Shown: positions 1 through 8,228, counted from the stretch's first letter. The stretch is 64,000 nt of DNA from Candidatus Obscuribacterales bacterium (GCA_019750335.1 JAIEOQ010000005.1:248001-312000); one strand, 5' to 3'. The notes: generated by a model from the sequence alone, not told the origin. Translations and numbers: made by a program.

Positions 1-1053
1 TACAGTCATGGTGCCAACGCCGGCTTCATATTGGCGTACTTGAACGTCAGTATGAAAGCTGTAGCTGTTGGAGCCATGATAAATGCCGTTGGCATACCAG
101 TAGGCTGTGTTGTCTTCGAATTTGATACGCACGAAGGCGTGAGGCATGGCTAAGTCGAAGCTTTTTTGCGGGTTGGTCATGACAAAAGAGACGCCTTGAT
201 GAGCATTGGCATTTTGTCCCGTGCTTTGCCCGCCGCAGCCGAAAGCGTTCGGAACGGGATTGTTCCATTCAGGCAGTGCGTTGGCTTGAGTTGTGTCGGC
301 TGCAAAAGTGTTATTCGATACTAAATGTGGTGCTTCGTTATGGCGGAAAGGCACGAAACAAATATTGCGTCCAAGGATGTTGATCGGACTGTATCCTTTT
401 AAGCGCAGCTCGCCATTGTTCATTTGTTTGAACATATTGTTGCCGTTTGCGGCGAAGTTACCCGGAAGCTGCTGATTGTGAATGATGATGTTCGATTCTT
501 CACCGCGATCCATCAGGGATGTTTTCCAGTTTGCACCGGCTTGAGCTTGAACTGTAGCGTTATTACCGAGCATCCGTGCTGAATTTTGTCCGGCAACTTT
601 ATTGAAAAATCCATGCAGATTATTTTGGTTTTTCACTTGATTGGCAAGACGGTCGCTAATGCGTTGTGCCGCATCATAAAGTGCATCGGCGTCACTCCAA
701 GAAGTACCGCTTTGTGTTCCTTCGCTTTGCATGGCGGCAGCGTTCATTCTTGCTAAAAGCGCCTTAGCCCAAACACGGTTGATGTTGGTTAAACTGAAGG
801 AGTTGTCGCTGTCGGCTACGTCATTGAATTGCTGTTCGATTGAATCTTGAGCTGTAGTTTTGACAGTTAAAACATCGCGTCCAACATTCAGCGCTCCGGC
901 GTCGATAGCATTTTTAACTTCGTTGCCGCCGCCGATATTGAGTATAAGCTGGATGAAGGCGAGCCCCGTAAGCATCATTGTGAAAGCGCTGGTTACAACA
1001 AAACCGAGCATGGCGCCTTTTTGATTTCTTTTACCGATTGTCTTTTTAGCCAT
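1..1053 (-). CDS. TadE/TadG-like pilus-assembly protein, C-terminus beyond window
   Basis: The frame is open from an ATG at 1053 to the window edge, 351 codons without a stop, so the ORF track missed it. The N-terminus is a short basic stretch (AKKTIGKRNQKG) followed by one hydrophobic segment at about residues 15-40 and then 'NEVKNAIDAGALNVGRD'. This is the layout of the putative Flp-pilus TadE/TadG N-terminal domain: one membrane anchor followed by an N-x-x-D-A-x-A-L motif. The rest is Asn/Gln-rich, as expected for an exported domain. Such proteins are anchored minor components of the Tad secretion/pilus machine. No other tad gene is in view. The family call rests on the first 60 residues; the remainder is unrecognised. 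Confidence 0.6.
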   Translation of the reverse strand, partial: MAKKTIGKRNQKGAMLGFVVTSAFTMMLTGLAFIQLILNIGGGNEVKNAIDAGALNVGRDVLTVKTTAQDSIEQQFNDVADSDNSFSLTNINRVWAKALLARMNAAAMQSEGTQSGTSWSDADALYDAAQRISDRLANQVKNQNNLHGFFNKVAGQNSARMLGNNATVQAQAGANWKTSLMDRGEESNIIIHNQQLPGNFAANGNNMFKQMNNGELRLKGYSPINILGRNICFVPFRHNEAPHLVSNNTFAADTTQANALPEWNNPVPNAFGCGGQSTGQNANAHQGVSFVMTNPQKSFDLAMPHAFVRIKFEDNTAYWYANGIYHGSNSYSFHTDVQVRQYEAGVGTMTV

Positions 1054-1157
1054 TGCCTCAACCTCAACAAAAACTGCGGTATGAAGCATCAACCGGCGCC
1101 AAAAAATAATTAGGCGGAATTGCCTAAGTAGAAGATTAAATCTATAAAGGGGCTAGC

Positions 1158-2672
1158 CTAGTGGCATTCAGCCTTTGCTTTAGTCTGGCAGGGCATATCA
1201 GTGCCGGAGGCGGCAAAGGCTCCTTTAAGAGCTTGGCGCCAGCCAGCATAGTCTTGGGAAAGGTCGTTTTTAGGAGCAAATGAGCGGTCGTCTGCCCAAG
1301 AATCCTTAATCTGCTCCGGTTTATCAATCAGCCCTGCACCCAAAGCGGCCATAGATGCTGCGCCCCAGGCTGTAGCCTCGACTTGCCCGGAGCGGGTAAG
1401 GGCAACTTTGAGCAAGTCAGATTGGAATTGCAACATAAACTCATTACGAGTAGCGCCGCCATCAACACGCAATTCGGTAATAGCAAGTTCGTGAGCTTTC
1501 ATCTGTTCGGCAACATCTTTAACTTGATATGCCATTGCCTCAACAGCAGCTCGCACGAAATGCGCTTTTCCTGTGCCGCGGGTAATGCCGACTATGGTGC
1601 CGCGCACATCTGAATTCCACCAAGGTGAGCCTAAGCCAACAAGTGCCGGCACAAAATAAACACCTTCATTCGTGTCGATTGATTTGGCTAGAGCTTCGGC
1701 TTCAGCGCTGTTTTCGATGATGCCGAGTCCGTCGCGCAACCATTGGATTGCCGCGCCGGCAATAAAGATTGCACCTTCGATAGCATAAGTTGGGGCTTGG
1801 CTGCCAATCTGCCAGGCAACTGTAGTTAAAAGTCCGGGCACAAGTTTAAGTGCGCTGCCGATGTTTACTAGCAAGAAACCGCCGGTACCATAAGTGCATT
1901 TAGTCATGCCCGGTTTCAAGCAAGCTTGCCCGAAAAGAGCTGCTTGTTGATCGCCGAGCATACCTGTAATCTGTGCTTCAAAGCCGACAACGTTTTTGTC
2001 AGTCAAACCAAAATTGTGATTCGATGGCTTAACTTCAGGCATCATCACTTGTGGAATATCCAAACGCGCAAGCAAGTTTTTATCCCAGGACATTTCTTTG
2101 ATGTTATAGAGCATGGTGCGTGAGGCGTTACTAGGCTCGGTGGCATGCACTTTACCACCGGTTAATTTCCACAAGAGCCAAGTATCGATGGTACCGAATA
2201 ACAATTCACCTTTGTTTGCTGCATCTTTAGCGGCCGCAACGTTATCCAAAATCCATTTGATTTTTGGACCGGAAAAATAAGCATCAGGCACTAAGCCAGT
2301 TTTATTGCGAAATTCATCCGATTCGTTGCGCAGCTCATTTGCTAAATCTTGAGTGCGGCGACATTGCCAAACGATTGCTCGATAAACTGGCTTGCCTGTT
2401 TTTTTATTCCAAACAACAGTTGTTTCGCGTTGATTGGTAATACCGATACAAGCAATTTCGGAGCTGTCTACGCCGGCTTTTTTCAAGCAGTCATGAATGC
2501 AATCAAGTTGTGTTTGAAAGATCTCTTCAGCGTCATGCTCTACCCAACCAGGCTTTGGAAAATGCTGGCTAAATTCTCGTTGCCCGACGCCAAGGGTCTT
2601 GCCTTCCAAGTCGAACAAGATTGCTCGCGAGCTTGTTGTCCCTTGATCCAGGCTTAGAATGTAGCGCTTCAT
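1158..2672 (-). CDS. glpK: glycerol kinase
   Basis: This cytoplasmic enzyme makes sn-glycerol 3-phosphate from glycerol and ATP. The 504 residues match the usual length of about 500. The N-terminal phosphate-binding loop reads LDQGTTSSR (residues 8-16). The family features 'KCTYGTGGFLLVNIG', 'VGLGSPWWNSDVRGTIVGITRGT' and the C-terminal 'DGGATRNEFMLQFQSDLL' are all present, in the order of the FGGY carbohydrate-kinase fold. A GGGGA ribosome site lies about 9 bases before the ATG. No glpF, glpD or regulator gene is adjacent, so it appears to stand alone or follow pcp on the same strand. It looks intact. Confidence 0.97.
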   Translation of the reverse strand: MKRYILSLDQGTTSSRAILFDLEGKTLGVGQREFSQHFPKPGWVEHDAEEIFQTQLDCIHDCLKKAGVDSSEIACIGITNQRETTVVWNKKTGKPVYRAIVWQCRRTQDLANELRNESDEFRNKTGLVPDAYFSGPKIKWILDNVAAAKDAANKGELLFGTIDTWLLWKLTGGKVHATEPSNASRTMLYNIKEMSWDKNLLARLDIPQVMMPEVKPSNHNFGLTDKNVVGFEAQITGMLGDQQAALFGQACLKPGMTKCTYGTGGFLLVNIGSALKLVPGLLTTVAWQIGSQAPTYAIEGAIFIAGAAIQWLRDGLGIIENSAEAEALAKSIDTNEGVYFVPALVGLGSPWWNSDVRGTIVGITRGTGKAHFVRAAVEAMAYQVKDVAEQMKAHELAITELRVDGGATRNEFMLQFQSDLLKVALTRSGQVEATAWGAASMAALGAGLIDKPEQIKDSWADDRSFAPKNDLSQDYAGWRQALKGAFAASGTDMPCQTKAKAECH

Positions 2673-2709
2673 TGAATAATCCCCATTTGCATTCAGGGGT
2701 AGATGTTAG

Positions 2710-2732
2710 CAAAAAGCTCAAAGCACTGAGCT
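2710..2732 (-). terminator. short hairpin terminator after pcp
   Basis: On the minus strand AAGCTCA and TGAGCTT form a hairpin followed by TTTTTGC. It overlaps the stop codon of the pyroglutamyl-peptidase gene and lies before glpK. The stem is short (7 bp), so efficiency is uncertain. Confidence 0.4.
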
Positions 2733-3374
2733 TGTATTTGCATAAACAAACTTGCCAATCTCCAGCAAACAATCAGCATAAGTGTTGATTGAATCAGGGT
2801 TCTTTGCGATTCGCTCTTTTTTAGTTAGAGATTCCTGATATTTATCTGCTGGCGGCAAATGAACGAAGAGAACGCCTAAGCAATGAGGATTCTCTTGCCA
2901 ATTGTGCAAGCTCCGGAAATAAAGTTCATTACAGATAAAAGTGCCGGCATGGTTAGAGATGCCGCAGGCAAAGCCATTCTCGCTAAGATGTTTCTCCAGC
3001 GCCGGCAGAGGCAACTTGGTTCGATAAGCTTCGTTTGTTATCTTGTCATCTAAATATTCATCATTATGCTGATGCCCGTTGTTGTCCGGGATGCGATAGT
3101 GCCGGACGTTAAGAGCAAATCGTTCTAGAAAAATCTTGTCCTGCTTTTCGGCAAAGCCGGTGAGCAAAAGGAGAAAAGGCTTGTCAACATGGCTTGTTAC
3201 TAATTGATTGAGAATTTGCCAAGCTTCGTCGCAGCAAGTAGGCAAAACGGCTGAACTAACCGGAATCTGCTTCTGATCAATCTCCAGGCTTGTTGGCAGC
3301 CGCTCGACTGTATCTTGACTAGGGTTGTAAGTGAGATTATTAAAGGGATCAAAGCCGGTGGCGATAATGCGCAT
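2718..3374 (-). CDS. pcp: pyroglutamyl-peptidase I-like cysteine peptidase (C15)
   Basis: This peptidase would remove N-terminal pyroglutamate from peptides. From the chosen start (MRIIATGFDPF) it has 218 residues, close to the family's roughly 215. The catalytic triad of family C15 is in place: Glu84 in 'FLERFALN', Cys148 in 'GTFICNELYF' and His172 in 'FVHLPP'. 'RIPDNNG' follows the Glu motif as in known Pcp proteins. The ORF track begins 27 codons earlier, but that extension is basic and unlike the family. The ATG at 3374 has GGAAAG 8 bases upstream. The sequence between motifs is rather divergent, so substrate preference is not certain. Confidence 0.82.
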   Translation of the reverse strand: MRIIATGFDPFNNLTYNPSQDTVERLPTSLEIDQKQIPVSSAVLPTCCDEAWQILNQLVTSHVDKPFLLLLTGFAEKQDKIFLERFALNVRHYRIPDNNGHQHNDEYLDDKITNEAYRTKLPLPALEKHLSENGFACGISNHAGTFICNELYFRSLHNWQENPHCLGVLFVHLPPADKYQESLTKKERIAKNPDSINTYADCLLEIGKFVYANTSSVL

Positions 3375-3438
3375 GGATGAAGCTTTCCGGTTCTTTTTCT
3401 GAGTTTTGCCGTGTGTGACGTTTGCCTGCTTGTGGGCC

Positions 3439-3465
3439 TTGCCATCCACAAACATAGTGTAGAAT
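3439..3465 (+). promoter_or_regulatory. candidate promoter of tRNA-Leu
   Basis: TTGCCA (3439-3444) and TAGAAT (3460-3465) are separated by 15 bases and end 15 bases before the tRNA. The boxes are reasonable but the spacer is short. Confidence 0.35.
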
Positions 3466-3480
3466 GTTATTCCGCTTCTT

Positions 3481-3563
3481 GCCGAAGTGGCGAAATGGCA
3501 GACGCAGTTGACTCAAAATCAACCGGGATCAAACCCGTGTCGGTTCGACTCCGACCTTCGGCA
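3481..3563 (+). tRNA. tRNA-Leu (anticodon CAA)
   Basis: The cloverleaf was folded by eye. The acceptor GCCGAAG pairs with CTTCGGC with discriminator A. The D stem is GCG/CGC. The anticodon stem GTTGA/TCAAC encloses loop CTCAAAA, giving anticodon CAA. A long class II variable arm (CGGG/CCCG) is present, and the T arm is GTCGG-TTCGACT-CCGAC. The long variable arm and CAA anticodon identify leucine (UUG codons). No CCA is encoded; ggctt follows. About 180 bases downstream a mobile patch begins. Confidence 0.96.
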
Positions 3564-3743
3564 GGCTTTACTTTCAAGCGATCTACAATTGGCATTTTTG
3601 GGGTAGTTTTGCCACCATGTGTGACTATTGTGTGACGGTTGAAAAAAATTGAGTGGAAAATGATTTGGGCAGAAATGTAAGTCATATCCAGATCAAGAAA
3701 CGATCGAGTTCCGATGAACACATCCCCTGATTCTGGGGAAAGT

Positions 3744-4055
3744 AGCATTATCATTTGGCGGTAGCCGCCTACTCAGTCAGCAGACGCCGCAGCAGGTATC
3801 CATCTATACAATGTCGGCGTCGGCATAGAAATGCCAAGGTCACGGGCTACCTCTCGTGGTGGCATACCGGTGGCAAGAAGCTTTTTTGCCGATTTGATTT
3901 TGCTATCAGTCATAGTTCTCTTTCTACCACCAATTCGACCGAGCTTTCGGGCTGAAGCAAGGCCCGCCTTAGTCCGTTCCTGGGTGAGTTCCCTCTCCAT
4001 TTGAGTACATGAAAGAAAAACCGCCCAGCGGCTGTTGTAGTATCGATACCATCTG
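3744..4055. repeat. direct repeat, copy 1 (damaged resolvase end)
   Basis: About 312 bp match 5524-5843 almost base for base, from 'agcattatcatttggcgg' to 'gataccatctgt'. Relative to copy 2 it carries a 6-bp insertion (gtcggc duplicated) and lacks a 14-bp stretch (ccaagctagccatt). The two copies flank the fic gene. Confidence 0.9.
3773..4055 (-). pseudogene. truncated serine-recombinase (Tn3-type resolvase) C-terminal fragment
   Basis: The reading 'TQMERELTQERTKAGLASARKLGRIGGRKRTMTDSK...' equals the C-terminal half of the intact resolvase at 5553-6113, including the helix-turn-helix 'PPREVARDLGIS'. The catalytic N-terminal domain is missing. A 14-bp deletion shifts the frame just upstream of the conserved part, and homology stops at 4055, where an insertion-sequence-like end begins. 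The ORF-track frame that extends to 4189 fuses this fragment to unrelated sequence and is not a gene. It can no longer make an active recombinase. Confidence 0.85.
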
Positions 4056-4071
4056 TTTTTGCAACAGAGCC
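4056..4071. mobile_element. insertion-sequence end remnant at a deletion junction
   Basis: The sequence ttttgcaacagagcc is the reverse complement of GGCTCTGTTGCAAAA, the same end sequence as at 5386 and 5495. It sits exactly where homology to the intact resolvase stops, so an IS-linked deletion probably removed the N-terminal part of the gene. Confidence 0.45.
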
Positions 4072-4188
4072 ATTGCAAGCGTATTTGTAGGTTGACCCGG
4101 AAGATAAGCACCGGGCAATAACGACACTTAAGTGCTAGAGCCATTGCTGTATTAGCTGAGCTGTCTTTTACTGAGTGCTTATCGGTCA

Positions 4189-5238
4189 TTAAGGCAACCC
4201 GTACCAGGTTGCGCGTCCGGCACCGTGCCGCACCAATAGCTTTTTCTCGACCAAGCTGCGGAAATGCTCTTTGAGCGTGTTGCCGCTTGCACCGGTGGCG
4301 CGCACCATGTCGCGCATGGTCACGCGGCCTTGATCGCGGGCATAGTCCAGAATCTTGACAGCCAGTTCCGGCAAGTCGGCGAGTACGATTTTTTCGCGCT
4401 CGACTTTAACGGCCAGTCGTCGCATTTGCTGCTGCAAAGCGCGCATGAAAAATGCTAGCCAGGGCTGCCAGTTTGGTGAGTCGGTGCGAAGGGTGCCTTG
4501 CGTCTGGCGCAATGCCAGATAGTAACCCTCTTTGCTGTTCTCGATGACGCTCTCAAGCGAACTATACGGCACGTAGGCATAGCCGGCTTGCAGCAAAAGC
4601 AAGGTGGTAAGAATGCGGCTCAAGCGACCGTTGCCGTCCTGAAAAGGATGAATTTCCAAGAACACGACAATGAACACGGCAACAATGAGCAAGGGATGTA
4701 GCCGGCGCAGGTCGCGGGCTTCTGCAAGCCAAGCGACCAGCTCAGCCATAAGGCGCGGCGTGTCGAAAGGCGTCGTCGTCTCGAACACAATGCCAATCTG
4801 TTTGCCGTCCTCATCGAAGGCGGCAACGCTGTTGGACAGCTTTTTGTATTCGCCACGGTGCCGATTATCCTTCTCGCTGTAGCGCAGAAGGTCGCGGTGA
4901 AGCTGCTTGATATGGTTTTCGTTGATGGGAATGTGCTGCCAGGCGGCAAAGACGGTTTCCATGACTTCGGCGTAGCCAGCTACTTCCTGCTCGTCGCGGC
5001 TCTCGAATTTCTTGATTTCCAGGTCGGCAAGCAACCGCTCGACCTCGCGGTCGGTCAGCTTGCTGCCCTCGATGCGGGTGGAGGAACCGATGCTTTCGAT
5101 GGTGGCAACACGGCGGAGTGCTCTCAGCCGATCGGGCGCAAGGCTCCCAAGGGCGCGCCAGGCACCTTTGAACTCGTCGATTTCGGTCAGTAACGCCAGC
5201 AAATCCGGCGTTATCTGGATGGTGTCTGTTTTCAGCAT
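4189..5238 (-). CDS. Fic-domain protein (putative AMPylator) with winged-helix C-terminus
   Basis: Fic enzymes transfer AMP (or related groups) from nucleotides to protein hydroxyls. The 349-residue product carries the complete motif HPFQDGNGRLSR at residues 197-208 and an N-terminal inhibitory-helix motif 'SSTRIEG' at 52-58, so it should be self-inhibited. The C-terminal 80 residues look like a winged helix ('VTMRDMVRATGASGNTLKEHFRSLVEKKLL'), typical of the Fic-plus-HTH subfamily, which may regulate its own gene. The start at 5238 was chosen because GGTGGAG precedes it by 9 bases. The longer ORF-track start runs through a 34-bp tandem repeat. G+C is visibly higher than in the neighbours and the gene sits between resolvase copies, which suggests transfer. 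Confidence 0.9.
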   Translation of the reverse strand: MLKTDTIQITPDLLALLTEIDEFKGAWRALGSLAPDRLRALRRVATIESIGSSTRIEGSKLTDREVERLLADLEIKKFESRDEQEVAGYAEVMETVFAAWQHIPINENHIKQLHRDLLRYSEKDNRHRGEYKKLSNSVAAFDEDGKQIGIVFETTTPFDTPRLMAELVAWLAEARDLRRLHPLLIVAVFIVVFLEIHPFQDGNGRLSRILTTLLLLQAGYAYVPYSSLESVIENSKEGYYLALRQTQGTLRTDSPNWQPWLAFFMRALQQQMRRLAVKVEREKIVLADLPELAVKILDYARDQGRVTMRDMVRATGASGNTLKEHFRSLVEKKLLVRHGAGRATWYGLP

Positions 5239-5246
5239 CTGATTGA

Positions 5247-5314
5247 CTCCACCTGTATTATCACCCGATTCCACCCGATTGTCCACCCGTATTATCACCC
5301 GATTCCACCCGATT
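5247..5314. repeat. 34-bp tandem repeat upstream of fic
   Basis: Two adjacent 34-bp units of the form (c/g)tccacc(t/c)gtattatcacccgattccacccgatt occupy 5247-5280 and 5281-5314. Each unit itself contains a shorter repeat (acccgatt twice). They lie immediately before the chosen fic start, where an autoregulatory operator could be. Confidence 0.75.
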
Positions 5315-5385
5315 GCTGTCTCGTCCGTGCCCATCTAATTCTTGCTGAGGCTTTCGCCGCCCTTAAGCTCGAAGGTGCATCGACG

Positions 5386-5495
5386 GGCTCTATTGCAAAA
5401 ATCGATTTTGATACAAAATTCGTGATCAGGAATGGCTTGGTTGAGCGATTTAATAACCTGAATTTTGTCGATTTTGGAGTTCTTGCAACAGAGCC
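5386..5495. mobile_element. 110-bp mini-element with imperfect terminal inverted repeats
   Basis: The left end GGCTCTATTGCAAAAATCGA and the right end (reverse complement) GGCTCTGTTGCAAGAACTCC are inverted repeats that also share CAAAATTC about 30 bases in. The outer sequence resembles ends of IS6- or IS5/IS903-type elements; I cannot decide the family. No transposase is encoded, so it is a MITE-like or internally deleted remnant. No clear target duplication flanks it. Confidence 0.5.
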
Positions 5496-5523
5496 GTTGC
5501 TTTCCCTTGCATGGAAAAGGTCG

Positions 5524-5843
5524 AGCATCATCATTTGGCGGTAGCCGCCTACTCAGTCAGCAGACGCCGCAGCGGGTATCCATCTATACAATGTCGGCAC
5601 AGAAATGCCAAGGTCACGGGCTACTTCTCGTGGTGGCATACCGGTGGCAAGAAGCTTTTTTGCCGATTTGATTTTGCTATCAGTCATAGTTCTCTTTCTA
5701 CCACCAATTCGACCGAGCTTTCGGGCTGAAGCAAGGCCCGCCTTAGTCCGTTCCTGGGTGAGTTCCCTCTCCATTTGAGCCAAGCTAGCCATTACATGAA
5801 AGAAAAACCGCCCAGCGGCTGTTGTAGTATCGATACCATCTGT
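5524..5843. repeat. direct repeat, copy 2 (intact resolvase end)
   Basis: Partner of 3744-4055; about 320 bp covering the C-terminal half of the intact resolvase and 29 bp beyond its stop codon. Recombination between the copies would delete fic. Confidence 0.9.
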
Positions 5844-6113
5844 GAGACTGCGGAAATTGATCTTTTCAGCATCAAGTTGCGCGACCAAATCAACCAGCCC
5901 CTTTACTGTTCGTCCTAAGCGATCAAGTTTCCACACTACAAGTGTGTCCTCCGCGCGCAAATGAGACAGAGTCTCATCTAAGCCAGGCCGATTCTTGTGC
6001 GCTCCACTTAGTTTATCCGTGAAAATACGCTTGCAGCCTGCCTTTTTCAGAGCATCCAACTGCAATTGAAGGCTCTGGTCATTCGTTGAAACTCGTGCAT
6101 AACCAATGAGCAT
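5553..6113 (-). CDS. serine recombinase, Tn3 resolvase/invertase family
   Basis: The 186-residue protein has the typical length and order of small serine recombinases. The catalytic domain begins 'MLIGYARVSTNDQ' with nucleophile Ser9. The 'WKLDRLGR' motif supplies Arg65 and Arg68, and a long E helix ('FFFHVMASLAQMERELTQERTKAGLASAR') leads to a C-terminal helix-turn-helix ('PPREVARDLGISVPTLYRW'). It would resolve cointegrates or invert DNA at a res-like site, normally just upstream of its own gene. No Tn3 transposase accompanies it, so it is a relic or a solitary cassette gene. Its 3' half is duplicated at 3744-4055. Confidence 0.92.
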   Translation of the reverse strand: MLIGYARVSTNDQSLQLQLDALKKAGCKRIFTDKLSGAHKNRPGLDETLSHLRAEDTLVVWKLDRLGRTVKGLVDLVAQLDAEKINFRSLTDGIDTTTAAGRFFFHVMASLAQMERELTQERTKAGLASARKLGRIGGRKRTMTDSKIKSAKKLLATGMPPREVARDLGISVPTLYRWIPAAASAD

Positions 6114-6433
6114 TTTTTATTCTCACAAATTCTCGAAACTCGTCTCTATTGTGTGATGTTAGAGCAACTATTTCAAGAACGGTTTACGAGAATTCATTAG
6201 CCTCTGGATTCGTCAGCCAAGGTTATTAGCAGTTTTCTTCTTGAAAATTGCCGTTTGTGAGAATGCCAAGTGTGTCTTATGCAGTCTTCCATTCCCTGCC
6301 AAGCAACTGTTGGGTCTTTCACCACGCTACCTAACGCAGGGCGCGACCCATGAATCTTTCGCAACCAATCCCACCTAACTTGTGCTAGATTAACAAGCGG
6401 TTTACTAGAGGATGCTTGCACAGGAATAGGTCC
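6114..6433. other. intergenic stretch between resolvase and defence island
   Basis: No gene is supported here. The first 85 bases, with 'attctcg' and 'cgagaatt' in inverted orientation, are where a resolvase res site would be expected, but I cannot define subsites. The ORF 6197-6421 (minus, 74 codons) lacks a recognisable product and a ribosome site. Confidence 0.4.
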
Positions 6434-6766
6434 GTGTCACCAGAACAGCTTCGCCAGTTTATTAGTTCCAAGATGTCTATATCTCACGTATATCAACCGG
6501 CGTTTATCATTGCGCTGTTAGAGAACCACGGACAGGCTTCCGTGGATCAGATCGCAAGAAAATGTGCTGACCTTGAGGGCGGCACTCCAGCAACATACGG
6601 ACCGAAATTGACAAAATATCCCAAAGAAGCACTTACCAAACACGGTGTCATAACGCCTGTCGGAAAGACCGAATTCAAGCTCACTACCGACATTACTCAA
6701 CTATCCCAGCAAGCCCGTCAAGAACTCAGCGACCTTTGTAAGCGCCGGATGGACAAGGTCAAGTAA
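6434..6766 (+). CDS. small winged-helix-like protein of the defence island, function unknown
   Basis: The ORF track starts at TTG 6416. I prefer the GTG at 6434, which has AGGA 8 bases upstream and gives 110 residues. The segment 'VYQPAFIIALLENHGQASVDQIARKCADLEG...LTKYPKEALTKHGVITPVGKTEFKL' looks like a helix-rich winged-helix module of the kind that sits in front of nuclease domains in restriction proteins, but here it stands alone. It is the only rightward gene at this end of the island, is convergent with the methyltransferase gene and overlaps its 3' end by 8 bases. The family is not recognised; a role as regulator or specificity accessory is only a guess. Confidence 0.55.
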   Translation: MSPEQLRQFISSKMSISHVYQPAFIIALLENHGQASVDQIARKCADLEGGTPATYGPKLTKYPKEALTKHGVITPVGKTEFKLTTDITQLSQQARQELSDLCKRRMDKVK

Positions 6767-8228
6767 CACCAGTCTTCCGAACACTGTGATCTTCAATCAC
6801 GACACCAGCACTGCCGAGTCTATCGGCCCAGCCCTTGCGATTACCGATAGTTGAGCCATTAACAAGAAGACCGAGTTCCTCTTCCTGGCGAGTGAGCTCT
6901 GCGAACTTCTCAAACAGAGGGTACGTGGGCGCGACAAAAGTCTCCTTCCGATGCAATATAGGCGGGTTCTGTGACTCTGTATAATCCGAATACTTCACAT
7001 GCAAGTCACGCAGATCTATGCGCATACTTGTTTTTAGAGAAGGATGAGCCTCGTCATCAAAATCTGGATAAAACAAGTAAGAAATTTTCGGTGCATCAAT
7101 GTGAAATTTGACAAGCGTGGCATCATCCATGCGTCCAACGGTGCGACTAGCACAGCCTTCATACAACCGAAGAATCAGATCGAGCTCTTCAAGCGCACTT
7201 ATATGAACGTACAGCGAGTCAGGCAACAGTTTGCCGATTTTACTGGTCGAGCATGTCTTAGCTATAATCCCAGGCTGTCCGAGACTGAACAACAGTTGAT
7301 CGGCATTATCGCAAGCAGATTTGTAAGAGCCAAAAAACGCCTTTATATCATTCTGCAACTCGCTTGCAAGCTGTCCAATTCGCGGCCGCTTGCCAAACTT
7401 GCTCAGTGCAATATAGAGAGAAAAATCCTGCTTTCTTTTCTGTATTAGTTCATCCCATTCTTCTCGACTCGTAGCTTCAACCACTAATTTGAATGCTCGG
7501 CTAAGCGAGCCTAATTCCTTCAAGATCTCAGCTTCGTTGCCTAGCTCCCCACGCAACGGTATACGTCCACGTTCACTAACAAAATCTATCAATGGTTGAA
7601 GTATGCTTTCACATTCCTCGAACGTCTTGATCTTAAGCCGGACTCGCGGTGTTGAACGCCGACTGTGAAAACGAGATGCGCGGAACGCTTCTGCGTCTTG
7701 ATCTCGACGAAATACAAAGTAAATTCCGAGCCCTGCCGGCACACAATCAACACCAAGCGTCGAGTCTATGTATTCCTTCAACTCCTCTTGCTTAAAGACC
7801 TTTTGGAACGTGTTTCTCTTTGTAAGAACGCCGTCCCCAAAGGCTACAACCTTGTCGCCCAAGTAATCCAAGAGTACTTGGGCAGACACAACCAAAACAG
7901 ATTTCGCCAGTGACCAGGCAGACCGCAGCACATCTTTGCGTTCTTCTGGATTTTCAATCACGTTCAGTACGTAGCCCAGGTTAACAACGTCAGCTGCTTT
8001 CCGCTCCGTGTCCGGACGGAAGTAAGGGTCCCATCCGGAGGCTATAGCACCAAGCGTCGCAATTCGCTCGACATCACCGCCGTGCCCACAACCGTAATCG
8101 AAAAATGTAACCGACTCCTTAAGAAATCCAGCCTCTACAGCCATCTTAACAGGACGAGACAAATCAGAACGAATTATCGCAGCCTTATGCCGGTCAATTT
8201 CTGTGCTCAACGACTGTTCGATCGACAT
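6759..8228 (-). CDS. DNA phosphorothioation-associated putative methyltransferase
   Basis: The N-terminus 'DRHKAAIIRSDLSRPVKMAVEAGFL' followed by the SAM-binding motif 'FFDYGCGHGGDVERI' (residues 42-56), 'GWDPYFRPD' and 'ADVVNLGYVLNVIENPEERKDVLRSAW' is the signature I remember for the methyltransferase family found in Dnd/phosphorothioation clusters. It has 489 residues. The ATG overlaps the TGA of the cysteine-desulfurase gene (TGATG), so it is translated with the modification operon. The biological substrate of this family is, as far as I know, not settled; it may add a second mark or act on tRNA or DNA. The C-terminal half has no motif I can name. Confidence 0.8.
   Translation of the reverse strand: MSIEQSLSTEIDRHKAAIIRSDLSRPVKMAVEAGFLKESVTFFDYGCGHGGDVERIATLGAIASGWDPYFRPDTERKAADVVNLGYVLNVIENPEERKDVLRSAWSLAKSVLVVSAQVLLDYLGDKVVAFGDGVLTKRNTFQKVFKQEELKEYIDSTLGVDCVPAGLGIYFVFRRDQDAEAFRASRFHSRRSTPRVRLKIKTFEECESILQPLIDFVSERGRIPLRGELGNEAEILKELGSLSRAFKLVVEATSREEWDELIQKRKQDFSLYIALSKFGKRPRIGQLASELQNDIKAFFGSYKSACDNADQLLFSLGQPGIIAKTCSTSKIGKLLPDSLYVHISALEELDLILRLYEGCASRTVGRMDDATLVKFHIDAPKISYLFYPDFDDEAHPSLKTSMRIDLRDLHVKYSDYTESQNPPILHRKETFVAPTYPLFEKFAELTRQEEELGLLVNGSTIGNRKGWADRLGSAGVVIEDHSVRKTGVT

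Noticed and set aside
3773-4189. 138-aa ORF as an intact recombinase
   Set aside because: Only the C-terminal half matches the resolvase; the rest is unrelated sequence joined by a deletion and an IS end.
6197-6421. 74-codon minus-strand ORF
   Set aside because: No ribosome site or known family; it lies in the expected res/promoter region.
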